From Crossaster papposus (taxonomy: Eukaryota; Echinodermata; Asteroidea; Velatida; Solasteridae), in contig JBAIAA010000352.1 of NCBI GenBank assembly GCA_037893245.1, positions 2,418,001-2,482,000 on the forward strand: a DNA stretch of 64,000 nucleotides, given 5' to 3'. Numbering within the stretch: position 1 is the first letter of the stretch; each line of letters starts with the position of its first letter. The translations under genes and the position numbers were made by a program. The notes beneath the pieces were generated by a model, which had not been told where the DNA came from, did no database searches, and saw only the letters and a list, made by a program, of their open reading frames with translations. Shown piece by piece: positions 1-11,680 of this stretch.

Positions 1-1796
1 GAACTGGGTGTCTGATGCAGCAGCATGCGCAACACCCAAAGGAGCGATGATTGTCAAGCGCTGAACCTCCCAGATGACCGCTCGGGTGAAGTTCAGTTCC
101 GGTTTGTCGGCCATCTTGGGCAGCCGGTTGCGACCGACCACGGCGTCGATCTCTGCCTGGACTCGCTGCTGGATCTCGGGGTAGGCAGCCATGTACAGGA
201 GGGCCCACTGGAGCGTAGTGGCTGTAGTCTCAGTACCAGCCCCGAAGAGGTTTAGCACGGTTCCAGTAAAACTGTGTTCATTAATATAGCCATGTTTGGT
301 TTCATTTCTTTGCTTCGTTTGATTGTTCTTCATTTCCATCAGGTAGGCCTATACATCGACGAAATCGTCCAGGTTGTGGGGGTCGAAGGCGGCACGATGG
401 TTGTCGATGATGTTTTTTTGGAATGCCAATATAGCCTTAATGTTCGATTCTAACCTATCAGTAGATATAAATGGAAGATGGCGCAGAGCGGGGAAGAGAA
501 GCATTACACCGCCAGAACCAAACAACTCGACATTTTCGGACAACATAGAGAGAAGATTCTTGAACTGTCCGTCTGTGTATTCGTAGCGCTTCCCGAATAC
601 CACAGAGCATATCACGTTGGATACTGCGTTGCCGAGCAGCGGTTTGGGGTCAAAGGGCTTCCCGTTGAAAGCAGACATCTCCTTCATCAGCTCCTCAGCT
701 TCAGTGCCAATCTTCTCCTCGAAGCTCGTCTTGCCCACTCCGAAGCTTCTAAGGACGGTCAGACAGAAGCGACGAAGCTCGACCCATTTTTCACCAGAGG
801 CCGTTACTAAGCCTATCAAATAAAATTGAGTAACATTATTGGGTTTCATTTCCTTCAGCAATGACACATAACCTTGCAGATGGTTTTTGAGGCAAACACA
901 ATGTCCTCAGAATTTCACCAGCCACGTTTTAGTTCTCGAATAATTTTTTAAAAGAGATTTTTCTTCAACATTTTGCACCCGAGAGTAAAGTCACGTGGTT
1001 TCATTTTGAAGACCAAGACTGTACTTGTCCCCGTCAATCTGTTTGACCCATAGGTTTGACCAGACTGATTAATAAACCTACAGTGGTCTGGTACTTGATG
1101 TACCACATACAATGTACATGTTTCTTTTGACACGGTTGAATGACTCAGAATTATGTTTGTTTTATGTGCCTTTTGGTTTTTTTTGCGTTGCACGCTTAAA
1201 CAAAACTTGAAGTTGGCGCCCGAATTTTTAAGAAAAATAATTTACTCTAACGAATACATTTGCTGGTTTGACATAACAACTATCGCTCCTTCAAAAATAT
1301 ACCCAGCATTGAAACCTAAACCGAATTACTGAGATTCCGAGAACACAATGACCAACAAAAATAGAGGAAGAGGGGGGGGGGGGGGGGGTCCCTTTGCCAC
1401 CGTCGTGCTTCATAATGATAAAATATATTGTAGATTACCTTCACTCTTGCCGAGTTCGGTGAAAATGAGCTTTGGTCTATCGTTGAGCTGGGGATGTTGG
1501 AAAGCTTCCTTCACGGAGGCGTAGTCGTTGAGGACGATCAGCGTCTTGTTGAAGAGTTTCAGACGAAACACAGACCCGTACTTGGCAGCGTATCTTATGA
1601 AGAGGTCGTGGGGTTCCACGCCCCGTCGTATCTCGCGTGCGATGGCCGGAACGGAACCGATAATTGGAAATCCCCAGGGGCCAGGAGGGAGGTTCTTCGG
1701 TCGCCCCAATAGCCAGCGAAGAACCAGAAGGACCACAGCGCACAGCAACACGGTGCGTATGTCCAGGAACCACGACAGGTTGTAAAGAAGAGACAT
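1..1796 (-). pseudogene. Cytochrome P450 (CYP2-like) copy A, partial, with in-frame stop
   Basis: This is a microsomal monooxygenase of P450 clan 2, cut at its 3' end by the window edge. Exon 1 is 1439-1796: ATG at 1796, a hydrophobic N-terminal anchor, then the PPGP hinge, ending at an AG|GTAATC donor. Exon 2 starts at 812 after a TTTTATTTGATAG acceptor; both junctions are phase 1 and restore the expected G-x-x-x-x-x-G-E-K-W C-helix region. The I-helix reads AGTETT as in copy C. Relative to copy C, a 6-bp insertion (about 346-351) creates a TAG stop at 349-351 (minus), after which the frame continues open. About 345 nt of the 3' coding region lie outside the window. The copy is probably a pseudogene, unless the insertion is a polymorphism or an assembly error. 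Confidence 0.85.
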
Positions 1797-2164
1797 GTTT
1801 TACTCGTCGATGCCGCTTTCAAATGGCTCAGGAACTGAAGGAAATTGTCCGCGGGTTTTGCTCTGATCCATTAATACGCATAAAAACAATTTGAAGACCA
1901 AGTGACGTTTACTAAGAGACAAGACAAGGTACTGTGCTATCACGGTGTAGTCAGTGGCATCAGACAGTTGTCGACTCTTCTGTTCATAGTTAAATTTGGC
2001 CTTTTGCGCGGCGGCCCGATTGCATTAATGTGCGACATTACTACACCTTTGACCCTTTGCTTTTGGATAATATCGTTTGTTATGGCGTCATCCATGACGC
2101 AGCAGAACAATATACTCGCTACCGATGGGGCCTGGGTCATATAAGCTAGGTACGTAAAGCTAGC
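1797..2164. other. 5' flank of P450 copy A, shared with the other copies
   Basis: This upstream sequence recurs before copies B, C and D (9342-9704, 16941-17306, 42045-42405), with a shared block around the words CTATCACGG and GCGCGGCGGCCCGATTGCAT. It probably contains the P450 promoter on the minus strand. I see no clear TATA box and no ORF. Confidence 0.6.
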
Positions 2165-2179
2165 TAAAGGCGCTGTCAC

Positions 2180-2700
2180 ACTGTTGCGTATGGCACCAGC
2201 GTATGAGTTGCGTATTAAAATATCACTCATACGCAGGCCTACGCTGACATACGGTAAGGGTACGTTAGGGATAGGTTGTATACGTTACAAGCACGGTGGC
2301 ATACGCTGATATACGCTGGGATACGCCGAGGCCGAACTAATTGTTTAAGCATGCTTAAAAGTTTTGTGCGTATGTCTGCGTATGGTTCATACGCTAAGCA
2401 TACGCTAGGCATACGCTATGCATACGCTGAATACGCCAGAGGTACGCCAGAGGTAGGTTACGCATAGGTCGAGTACGCTGGACATAAGTTGCCATAGGTT
2501 GGCATAAAGGTTTACCATACAACTAGCGTATTGATAGCGCATTGATAGCGTATGAGTAACGTACTTCTAACGTATGTCTGACGTATCTGCAACGTATATA
2601 GACATATTGGCGTATGCCACGTATTTAGCGTACAACTAGCGTATTATTGGCGTATGGCCAGCGTATATCCCAGCGTATTGCCAGCGTTTTGAGAAAGTAT
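2180..2700. repeat. Left subterminal array of TACGC-type motifs in Harbinger
   Basis: Dozens of short variants of CATACGCTGG, GCGTATG and AGCGTAT in both orientations fill the zone just inside the left TIR. The right end (5205-5510) has the same motif. Such subterminal motif clusters are plausible binding sites for the element's own DNA-binding protein; that role is inferred. Confidence 0.75.
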
Positions 2701-2862
2701 ATATATATAGGCTCCTATTTCTAGCTCTTCTTCAGTTCTTCTTTGACCTTAGACCAGAGAGGATGGAGCTAGCTCTTCTCCAGCACTAGCATGATCTGAT
2801 CGATTTTGCAGTTCACCAGATCCAACAGAACATAATCTGAAGTAGGAGGAGGAGAAGAAGAA

Positions 2863-3760
2863 GAAGACGTGAAGTTTGGGTGAGACCATGGATCGGCAGG
2901 CGACGGCAGTTTGACCTCTACGACAAACTTTTGGTGGAGCTCCGAAACGAGGACCAAAGACTTTAAGAACTTCATGCGGATGCCCCCTCCCCCCCCCCCC
3001 CCAAAAAAAAATGTTCGATGAGCTGCTAGCCAGAGTGGTTCCAGGATCACAAAAAAAAAAAAACCTGGTACAGGAATCCCCTGGAGCCTGGCCTGAAGCT
3101 TGCACTGACTTTGCGCCACCTTGCCTCTGGGAGCAAGTACTCAAGCATGCAGTACAGATGGAGGGTCCCCCACAACACCCAGTCAATCGTCGTCAGAGAG
3201 GTTTGCCAAGCCATAATCGATGAGTACATGCCCGAGGTGATGTCCTGCCCCACCAGTCCTAAGGGATGGTGTGCCATATCTGAGAAGTTCCTCGAGAAAT
3301 GGAACTTCCCCTAAACAAGTGGTGCACTAGATAGGAAGCACATTGCTTGCAAGTGTCCTCCATCGAGTGGTTCTCAATATTTCAACTACAAGGAATTATA
3401 TATTGTTGTACTCATGGCCCTGGTAGACGCGGAGTCCAAGTTCATCTTGGCAAACGTCGGTGGTACAGGATCAGCATCACAATAACTGTGAAACCAAGGA
3501 ATGTGTTGAAGACGGTACCATAGGATTCCCTGCCCCCGATCCTCTACCCAATGACTACCAGGATGTTCCCTACTTCGATCTTCATCGGCGACGACGCCTT
3601 TGCCCTCCGAGACACCATGATGAAGCCATACAGGCTCCGGGGGCTAGACGAAGAAGAGAGGATAACTACAGGCTTTTCCGCACCAGAAGGGTAGTAGAAA
3701 ATGCCTTTGGCATCCTAGCGACTACCATGCAGCACCATCCCCTCAAGACGATTTAGAGGA
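2863..3760 (+). pseudogene. HARBI1-like DDE transposase relic (PIF/Harbinger)
   Basis: Homology runs through several frames. An N-terminal segment around 2875-2960 (RPWIGRRRQFDLYDKLL) is followed by MFDELLARV at 3011 and by HLASGSKYSSMQYRWRVPHN at about 3114-3180 in another frame. The catalytic core then has GALDRKHI (first Asp at 3330-3332), FNYKELYIVVLMALVDAESK (second Asp near 3424), FIGDDAFALRDTMMKPYRLR (about 3577-3640) and RVVENAFGIL (catalytic Glu near 3700). At least four frame changes, an in-frame stop before the core, and poly-C and poly-A tracts near 2990-3062 break it. A live transposase would be a roughly 350-400-residue nuclease that cuts at TWA sites. This copy is inactive. Confidence 0.88.
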
Positions 3761-4219
3761 TTTGGCTGTGGTGACTGTTGTTGTGGTGACTCTTGTTGTA
3801 GTGACTGACAACACTATTGTTGTAGTGACTGTTAATGTAGTCATTGTTGTGTCATCCTAGAGACTGTTTTTTGTTAAATGTTATTACTATGTACCATTAT
3901 TATCCTGTGTCGTTATTATTGAACATTTCTTTTTTGAAAAAACATTGGGTGTTTATCATACTTTTGTAATTGAAATTTAATTTGACTACACTGTAAACTA
4001 CACTACACTACTTTGACTTGATGTATAACCCGCTACTTTATCACAACAGTCACGACTTCTTTCCTTTTGGTGTTGGGAGTTCCCCATCTTGAGAACCTAG
4101 ATCAAGAGGAGAATCCAGGTAGCCACTAAGTCCTTAGATGTTGGACAGACCGGAAATGTTCGGGAAGCTGGTCTGTAAGGCTGTGCCTGAACTAGGCTGG
4201 GTTGGACTGGGCTGGTTCC
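3761..4219. other. Harbinger interior between the two convergent genes
   Basis: This is AT-rich sequence starting with imperfect TGTTGTRGTGACT-type repeats at about 3770-3840. I see no coding signal. It probably holds the 3' untranslated regions of the two convergent transposon genes. Confidence 0.5.
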
Positions 4220-4793
4220 TCAGTACCTGGGCAGCAGAACCCAAGGCGGCAGGCACTGTGGTGGTGGTGGGGTGTGCTGTTGCTGCTGCTGCTGCTGCTG
4301 CTGCTGAGAAGGTTGCTGAGGAGAAGGCATCATGTGATGTAGAGAAGGGTGTGGAGGCATCTGCTGATGTGGATTCTGTAAGGGTTGCTGGTGGTACTGC
4401 TCATTGTACTCCATATATTGTGAACCTCACACTGATGATGCTGGAGGCACGTTTCTCCACATGTGGGGAGCTGGCTGATACTGCTCGGAGGTTGATGGTG
4501 CTGAGGAGCCGTACGAGCCAAAGGACGGTGCTGAACTGGGCCCCAGTTGGTGAGGTGCTTGAGAGTAGAGGGCTTGCTGGGTTTCTTGGATGGGGGAGCT
4601 CCCATGGCACTTGGAATGTCATCATCACTGTCCTCATCCATCAGGTCAGACAGCAACCTGTTGATGGTGGACCTTGTCTTCTTGTACTTGGCCTTGGACA
4701 TGGTAAGCAGGCTGTCTCGGACGTAGTTGGCAAAGGCTGTTCGGGCTTTGGAAGGGTCCTTGAGGATGGTGCGTGACTCAGCAACTCTCTTCT
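4220..4793 (-). pseudogene. Harbinger second gene (MADF/Myb-like DNA-binding protein), C-terminal remnant
   Basis: Reading minus from 4793, the frame gives KRVAESRTILKDPSKARTAF, then ANYVRDSLLTMSKAKYKKT, INRLLSDLMDEDS and an acidic DDD. This is the conserved segment after the MADF-type domain in proteins that accompany Harbinger transposases. A TAG at about 4794 separates it from upstream sequence. A later frame (4220-4414) encodes a glutamine tract from a CTG/CAG run at 4276-4304 and a proline-rich tail. These partner proteins normally help the transposase enter the nucleus and bind the element ends. The long plus-strand ORF over the same bases is only the antisense shadow. Confidence 0.65.
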
Positions 4794-5204
4794 ATAGGGA
4801 CTCAAGGAGGGCGCCGTCCGGTTCCTGAGGTCACTTGCGTTTGTATTGACCGGCAATCGTGGTCGTCGGACAAAAGAATTGGGAGTCAAACAATGGGTCC
4901 ACGATTGACAAAACGTCCACGATCTTTTCCCGTGTACAAATCCTATGGCGATCATCCAAAAACGTTAGAGTATAAACAAAAGAGGGAAGACGGTCGGACA
5001 ATACCCCGTCCACGATCGAAGGCCTTTACACACTTGGGTGCGTGAGGCTGAAGGGGGGATGAGGGGGTAGGGGTGAGCTCATCCAGGCCAATTTCCAGGT
5101 CAGCGCAGGCATTCTCGGCAGCATCAAGATATCTTGCAATGTGAAAATACCGCCGCTTATAGCCACTTGTCACGTGATAGGCGGCACGCTGGGCATGCGC
5201 TGTG
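4794..5204 (-). pseudogene. Degenerate upstream part of the Harbinger second gene
   Basis: The minus strand keeps short open stretches (for example RYLDAAENACADLEIGLDEL near 5070-5130) that fit an acidic helical segment of the same gene. The frame is broken repeatedly and the domain cannot be named with certainty. Confidence 0.3.
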
Positions 5205-5510
5205 AATACGCTACTCATACGCTACTAATACGCTACCCATACGCATAGTACGCTGGCCATACGCAGCCCATACGCTGGCTATACGCTGACATACGCTGGT
5301 CATACGCTGGTAGACGCTGACATTTGCTGACATTCGCTGGTCATACGCAGGCTATACGCAGGCTATACGCTGGCCGTACGCTACTCATACGCTACAAATG
5401 GGTTCAATACGGTGAGTATACGCACAATTCTGTATTTTCAAGGGCTTGTTGTGCGTATGCAAAATAGTTTTTAAATTTTAATACGCAAATCATACGCTGG
5501 TGCCATACGC
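5205..5510. repeat. Right subterminal array of TACGC-type motifs in Harbinger
   Basis: CATACGCTGG, ATACGCTAC and ATACGCAGG variants repeat about every 10-15 bp up to the right TIR. This mirrors the left array. Confidence 0.75.
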
Positions 5511-5531
5511 AACAGTGTGACAGCGCCTTAA

Positions 5532-7113
5532 ACAAAACGGGGGCAAACGAGGTGTCCGTGAAATTGTAGACCAAACATTGGAAGCAGGACGACAGTCTAG
5601 AGGGACGTACATAAAGTGTATAATAAATATTATTTTTTTTGTATAAAAACGGAGAGTTAATAAATTTGAAACCATAGTATACAATCATTGGCAAGAAGTC
5701 TGGTAATTTAATGATTCAATTTTATTAATAGTTTTTATATCTACTATAGATCGCAAGCTTGTTGTAAACAACTTTGTAATTAAATGTATTGAAAAGTTCT
5801 AAGTTCGTCTGAAAAGTTGTAAATTAAAGTTTTGTAAGAAAGTAAAGGTTTTAAAAGTTGCCGCCCCATCTTTTGGCAGGCATATTTTTTAAACACCTTA
5901 CTAAATACAAATAATATTGTTTTAAAGAATAGGCAGGCCGGGTCCAGAACACATAATTTCAGGGTTTAAAACAGACACTCCTCTGAATATGTCATGCGAG
6001 TGAGATTTTACTGACAACAACATAATACAATTGGACCAGCACACATGAACATTTCAGCTGTAAAAATATAGTCTTGCAACAGTTGTGTACAGCCGTGTAG
6101 TGTTGAATATACCACGATAACTACGTCAAACACTACATTTTTTTCTTCACACCCTTAATTCACAGACGAGGCCTCCCTACAAAAATAATTGTTTGATAAT
6201 ATAGCCTCTTACTACAAAATCTAAAAACATTTCTAAGAATGCTTGCATTACTTTATCTTGACAACATTTAACGGTTTATAAACTAAAGGCCTTTGCACGA
6301 CAGCTCGATTGCATTGATGTGCGACATTACTAGACCCTACATGTATAACAATGCCCTGGGTGAAGTGACGCAGCATATCTCCTGGGGCCCGGGTCATAGA
6401 TCAGCCAGTCAGCGTCACAGAGCGAGCATGACTGGAAGAAGCGTGTATCTAGCTGTTGCATACTTGACGTACAGTCGGGTGCATTGAGAACCGAGGAGGA
6501 CCAGGTGGCCGAGCCTCGTGTAAACTACCAACGGGACACAGCACAGGCGGACTTGCCTCAGATCAGTGCTCATCTTTGAGCCAGCGGTTAACCTTGGGCA
6601 AAATCTTGGGAAAATAGCCCCGTATTATATACATTGGCAGAAAATGAAAATATTAACACAGCTTTGAAAATATAATTATAAGCTCACAATACATGTATTA
6701 CAACAAAGTTAATCGAAGAGTTCACACAAGTTTCTATTTACCAAACGCCAGTTTGTATATATACTATCAATTCACTGGTAATATCCTTACAATATGTTAC
6801 TAAATTACTAAAAGGTTATGATGTGCCACATTATAGCTTCCACTATATACAAGATCAAAATAGTATTTTATTTTTATAAAAACGTTTAGTTAATACTCTT
6901 AATAATAGTATAGTACTTTTATCTATCAAGTTCATCATGAACAATTGGACAGGTCACATTACCACGTGTATACATTTAGGTATGCAGCTCTAAAGGTTTC
7001 CTACTATGTCGTTTCATATATTTACAGCACAAGTTGATACAGATTTATAAAAAAAAGTAAACGGCTTGATGACAAAATGCGCTTAACTCATTTCTTGTAG
7101 TTTAAAGTTAACC
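5532..7113. other. Duplicated non-coding spacer, copy A
   Basis: This AT-rich spacer aligns by eye with 9708-11230, 17310-17772 and 21145-22690. Shared landmarks include GTCCGTCTGAAAAGTTGTAA, GCTGGCCGGGTCCAG (GCAGGCCGGG here), CTGGGGCCCGGGTCATAGAT and GTCAAGTTCATCATGAAC. It lacks the LINE-bearing segment present in spacers B and D. There is no supported gene. The end next to 7114 is the 3' flank of P450 copy B, with a TATAAA variant on minus near 7045-7050 as a possible weak poly(A) signal. Confidence 0.65.
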
Positions 7114-9341
7114 TTACTCACGCTGGGCCGCAGACAGACTGAATACATCCGGTGAGTTAGTGAAACCACCTCTTCCTTTCAGCGACAGCGGGGGCGAGTC
7201 GTCTGGTTTCTTGAAGGTAAACTGATGCAGGAAGAAGCTGAAAAAGACGAACAACTCCATCTTAGCCAGGTGCTCACCGACGCAGCTCCGACGACCAACG
7301 CTAAACGGTATCAACTCCTCTACCGGAACTGCCTCCCCCTTGTCGTTAAGGAATCTCTCGGGTTTGAACTGGTCGGGATCGGACCACACCTTGGGGTCGC
7401 GTGCCACCGCCCACAAATTGGGGACAAGGAGTGTACCCTTAGGAATCAGAAAACCACGGAACTGGGTGTCTGATGCAGCAGCATGCGCAATACCCAAAGG
7501 AGCGATGATTGTCAAGCGCTGAACCTCCCAGATGACCGCCCGGGTGAAGTTCAGTTTCGGTTTGTCGGCCATCTTGGGCAGCCGGTTGCGACCGACCACG
7601 GCGTCGATCTCTGCCTGGACTCGCTGCTGGATCTCGTGGTAGGCAGCCATGTACAGGAGGGCCCACTGGATTGCAGTGACTGTAGTGATAGTACCAGCCT
7701 CGAAGATATCATCCACGGTTGAAGTAAAACTGTGTTCATTAATATAGCCATGTTTGGTTTCATTTCTTTGCTTTGCTTGATTGTTCTTCATTTCCATCAG
7801 GTATACATCGATAAAATCGTCCAGGTTGTGGGGGTCGAAGGCGGCACGATGGTTGTCGATGATGTTTGTTAGGAATGCAAATATAGCCTTAAAGTTCGAT
7901 TCTAACCTATCAGTCGATATGAATGGAAGATGGCGCAGCACGGGGAAGAAAACTAATACACCGCTAGAACCAAACAACTTATCATTTTCGTCCAACATAA
8001 AGAGAAGATTCTTGAACTCTCCGTCTGTGTATTCGTAGCGCTTCCCAAATACCACAGAGCATATCACGTTAGATATGGCGTTGCCAAGCAGCGGCTTGGG
8101 GTCAAAGGGCTTCCCGTTGAAAGCAGACATCTTCTTCATCAGCTCCTCAGCTTCAGTGCCGATCTTCTCCTCGAAGCTCGTCTTGCCCACTCCGAAGCTC
8201 CTAAGGACGGTCAGACAGAAGCGACGAAGCTCGAGCCATTTTTCACCAGAGGCCGTTGCTACGCCTATCAAATAAAATTGAATAACATTTTGGGGTTTCA
8301 TTTCCTTCAGCAATGGCAGAGTAATCTCACAAAAAAATGACCAACTATATTGGACCACATAACCTTGCAGATGGTTTTTGAGGCAAACACAATGTCCTCA
8401 GAATTTTACCAGCCACGTTTTAGTTCTAAAATAATTTTTTAAAGGAAGTTTTTGTTCAACATTTTGCACCCGAGAGTAAAGCCACGTGGTTTCATTTTGA
8501 AGACCAAGACTATACATGTTCACGTCAATCTGTCTGACCCATAGGTTTGACTAGACTGATTACCTCTTCAGTGGTCTGGTACTTGATGTACCACATACAA
8601 TGTACGTGGTTCTTTTGAAACGATTGACTGACTCACAAATATGGTTTTTTGTATGTGCCAGGTGGTTTTTTTGGGGTTGCACGTTTAAACAGTTGGCGCC
8701 CGAATTTTAAAGGAAACTAATTTACTCTAACGAATACATTTGCTGGTTTGACATAACAACTATCGCTCTTTCAAAAATATACCCAGCACGGTATGTGGCA
8801 GAGAGGTACCTCCCCCCCCCCCCCCCCCCCCCTCCTGTCCACTCATACCACCTTGAAACCTAAACAGAATTACTGAGATTCCGAGAAAACAATGACCAAC
8901 ACAAAGGGAGGAAGAAGGGGGGCGGGGGGAGGGTCCCTCTGCCACCGTCGTGCTTCATAATGATAAAAAATATTTTAGAGTACCTTCATTCTTGCCGAGT
9001 TCGGTGAAAAGGAGCTTTGGTCTGTCGTTGAGCTGGGGATGTTGGAAAGCTTCCTTCACGGAGGCGTAGTCATTAAGGATGATCACCGTCTTGTTGAAGA
9101 GTTTCAGACGAAACACGGACCCGTACTTGGCAGCGTACCTTATGAATAGTTCCTGCGGTTCCACGCCCCGTCGTATCTCGCGTGCGATGGTCGGAACGGA
9201 ACCGATAATTGGAAATCCCCAGGGACCAGGAGGGAGGTTCTTCGGTCGCCCCAGGAACCAGCGAAGAACCAGAAGGACCACTGCGCACAGAAACACGGTG
9301 CGTATGTCCAGGAACCACGACAGGTTGTGAAGAACAGACAT
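7114..9341 (-). CDS. Cytochrome P450, CYP2-like, copy B (two exons, 502 aa)
   Basis: This is a microsomal haem-thiolate monooxygenase whose substrate is unknown. Exon 1 is 8984-9341 (ATG at 9341, hydrophobic anchor at about residues 15-26, PPGP at 37-40). Exon 2 is 7114-8264, ending in TAA. The intron 8265-8983 has a GT donor after GAATGAAG and an AG acceptor after TTTTATTTGAT. The total of 1509 nt gives 502 aa, normal for the family. Motifs: ExxR as EVQR (366-369), PERF, and the haem loop FSVGRRSCVG with Cys447. The I-helix reads AGTITT (309-314), with Ile312 in place of the usual acidic residue while the following Thr pair is kept. This may alter proton delivery and oxygen activation. No frame breaks were seen. 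Confidence 0.93.
8815..8832. repeat. Poly-C tract in P450 copy B intron
   Basis: A run of C in the intron is paired about 90 bp downstream with a G-rich stretch (8917-8933). Copies C and D have equivalent C and G tracts of different length at the same place; copy A keeps only the G tract (1373-1388). Confidence 0.8.
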
Positions 9342-11680
9342 GTTTCACTCGACGAAGCTTTCAAATGACTCGGGAACTGAAGGAATTTGTCCGCAGGTTT
9401 TAGTCTCTCTCCATCAATACGCATAAAAACAAGTTGAAGACCAACGTTTACTTCGAGAAAAGATAAGGTACTGTGCTATCACGGCGTAGTCAGTGGCATT
9501 TGACAATCTGTTGTCGACTCTTCTGTTCATAGTTAAAATTGACCTTTGCGCGGCGGCCCGATTGCATTATTGTGCAACATTACTGCACCTTTGAACCTAT
9601 GCCTTGGATATAACCTCGTTTGTTATTGCGACATCCATGACGCAGCACAAAAATACTCGCTATCCCTGGGGCCGAGGTCTATCCGCCAGGTACGTAAAGC
9701 TAGCTAAACAAAACGGGGGAAAACAAGAGGCCGTAAATTGTAGACTAAACATTGGAAGCAGGACAACAGTCTAGAGGGACGTTCATGTATAATAAATATT
9801 AACTATTTTTGTAAAACGGAGAGTTACAAAACCATATTATACAATCATTGGCAAGAAGTCTGGTAATTTAATGATTCAATTTTCTTATTAGTTTATATAT
9901 CTACTATAGATCGCAAGCTTGTTGAAAACAACTTTGTAATTTAATGTATTGGAAAGTTTTATGTCCGTCTGAAAAGTTGTAAATTAAAGTTTTGTAAGAA
10001 AGTAAAGGTTTGAAAAGTTGCCGCCCCATCTTTTGGCAGTCGTATTCTTACACACCTTACTAAATGAAAATATGATTTTTTTTAAAGAATAGGCTGGCCG
10101 GGTCCAGCAGACGAAATTTTAGGGTTTAAAACAGACAACAACATAATACAGTTAGACCAGCAGACATGAACAATTCGGCCGTGAAATAGTCTTGCAACAG
10201 TTGTGTACAGCCGTGGAGTGTTGAATATACCACGACAACTAGGCCAAACGTTACATTTTTTCACACCCTTAATTCACAGACGAGGCCTCCGTACAAAAAT
10301 AATTGTTTGAAAATAATTATAGCCTCTTACTACAAAATCTAAAAACATTTCTAAGAATGCTTGCATTACTTTATCTTGACAACATTTAACGGTTTATAAA
10401 CTAAAGGCCTTTGCGCGGCAGCTCGATTGCATTGATGTGCGACATTACTAGACCCTATAGTTATAACAATGCCCTGGGTGAAGTGACGCAGCATATCTCC
10501 TGGGGCCCGGGTCATAGATCAGCCAGTCAGCGTCACAGAGCGAGCACTGACTGAAAGAAGCGTGTGTCTAGCCGTTGCATACTTAACGTAGAGTCGGGTG
10601 CATTGAGAACAGGAGGACCAGGTGGCTGAGCCTCGTGTAAACTACCAACCGGACACAGCACAGGCGGACTTGCCTCAGATCAGTGCTCATCTTTGAGCCA
10701 GCGGTTAACCTTGGGCAAAATCTTAGGAAAATTTTAAGGCTAAACAATTGCAATTGAGCGTAAATATACAACATTGGCAGAAAATCAACACAGCTTTGCA
10801 AATATAATGATAAGCTCACAATACATGTATAACAAAGATAATCGAAGAGTTCACAAAAGTTTCTATTTACCAAAACGCCATTTTGTATATACATGTACAT
10901 ATACATGTACTATCAATACACTGGTAATATCACTACAATATGTTACTAAATACACGTTTCAGAAAAACTTTAGTGCAAAAACATTCAATCGCCGATCGGT
11001 TATGATGTGCCCCATTCAAGCTTCAACTACAAAATCAAAATAGTTTTTTATTTTTATAAAACGTATTTTATTGTTATACTACTTTTAGTTAACTCTTAAT
11101 AATAGTATAATACTTTTACCTGTCAAGTTCATCATGAACGATAGGACATGTCACATTACCACATGTATACATTTCTGCATGCAGCTCTAAACGTTTTGTA
11201 CTATGTCGTAGCATAATTTACAGCAAAGCATTTTACTCCGTCACACAATGAAACCAACGCTTTCCAATGCATAGTTTCAAGTAAGTGAAATATTAAGATC
11301 CTATTAAGGTATTGGATTTTCCAGTAAAATGATACAAACATGCTCCATCAATCATTAACATCAGTCATCCAACATTATTCATGAAAAGTTGGGAAAATTA
11401 TGAATCAAATATTTGCGCAAACCTACATTGACTCGTGAAACAATGCACATGGCATTAATGACGCAACTGGAAACCTTTATTATTATTACTAACTTATATT
11501 GCGCAAATTCCATAAAAAGATGTTCAAATGCGCATTACAAATATACTAATTTAAAAATTACACATTAACATGACAATGTATACAACATTACATCACATCA
11601 TTTTGCTCCATAATTTGCAGCAAACTAAAATGCCATAACACTCGGCATAATTATAGTCCGGCTCATCAAAAAGGACAGTA
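9342..11680. other. Duplicated non-coding spacer, copy B
   Basis: This is the same spacer as 5532-7113, but without Harbinger: the empty TAA target is at 9705-9707. From about 11220 it continues into a segment absent from spacer A but shared with 22650-22974 plus 37948 onward. The bases 11537-11541 (ACAAA) are the empty target of the BEL element found in the sister copy. No gene was seen. Confidence 0.7.

Larger units (their letters stand above)
2168..5528 (+). mobile_element. PIF/Harbinger DNA transposon, degenerate autonomous copy
   Basis: The ends are inverted repeats beginning AGGCGCTGTCACACTG, matching for about 38 bp without mismatch. The element is flanked by direct TAA at 2165-2167 and 5529-5531, the 3-bp TWA target duplication typical of Harbinger. 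Sister spacers B (TAA at 9705-9707) and C (17307-17309) show the same flanks joined with a single TAA, so the empty site is visible in the window. It carries a HARBI1-like transposase relic on plus and a second MADF/Myb-like reading frame on minus. Both are broken, so the copy is not autonomous now. Confidence 0.92.

Noticed and set aside
478-810. Plus-strand ORFs over the P450 exons (also 7225-7473, 14840-15088, 15545-15877, 40610-41041)
   Set aside because: Mirror frames of the conserved minus-strand P450 coding sequence.
4138-4776. 212-codon plus-strand ORF with an alanine run
   Set aside because: Antisense of the Harbinger second gene and its CAG tract. The minus strand holds the recognisable protein.
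7114-7120. A further P450 exon after the GTGAGT at the stop codon
   Set aside because: The protein already has the normal CYP2 C-terminal length and ending, and all copies stop at the same TAA.
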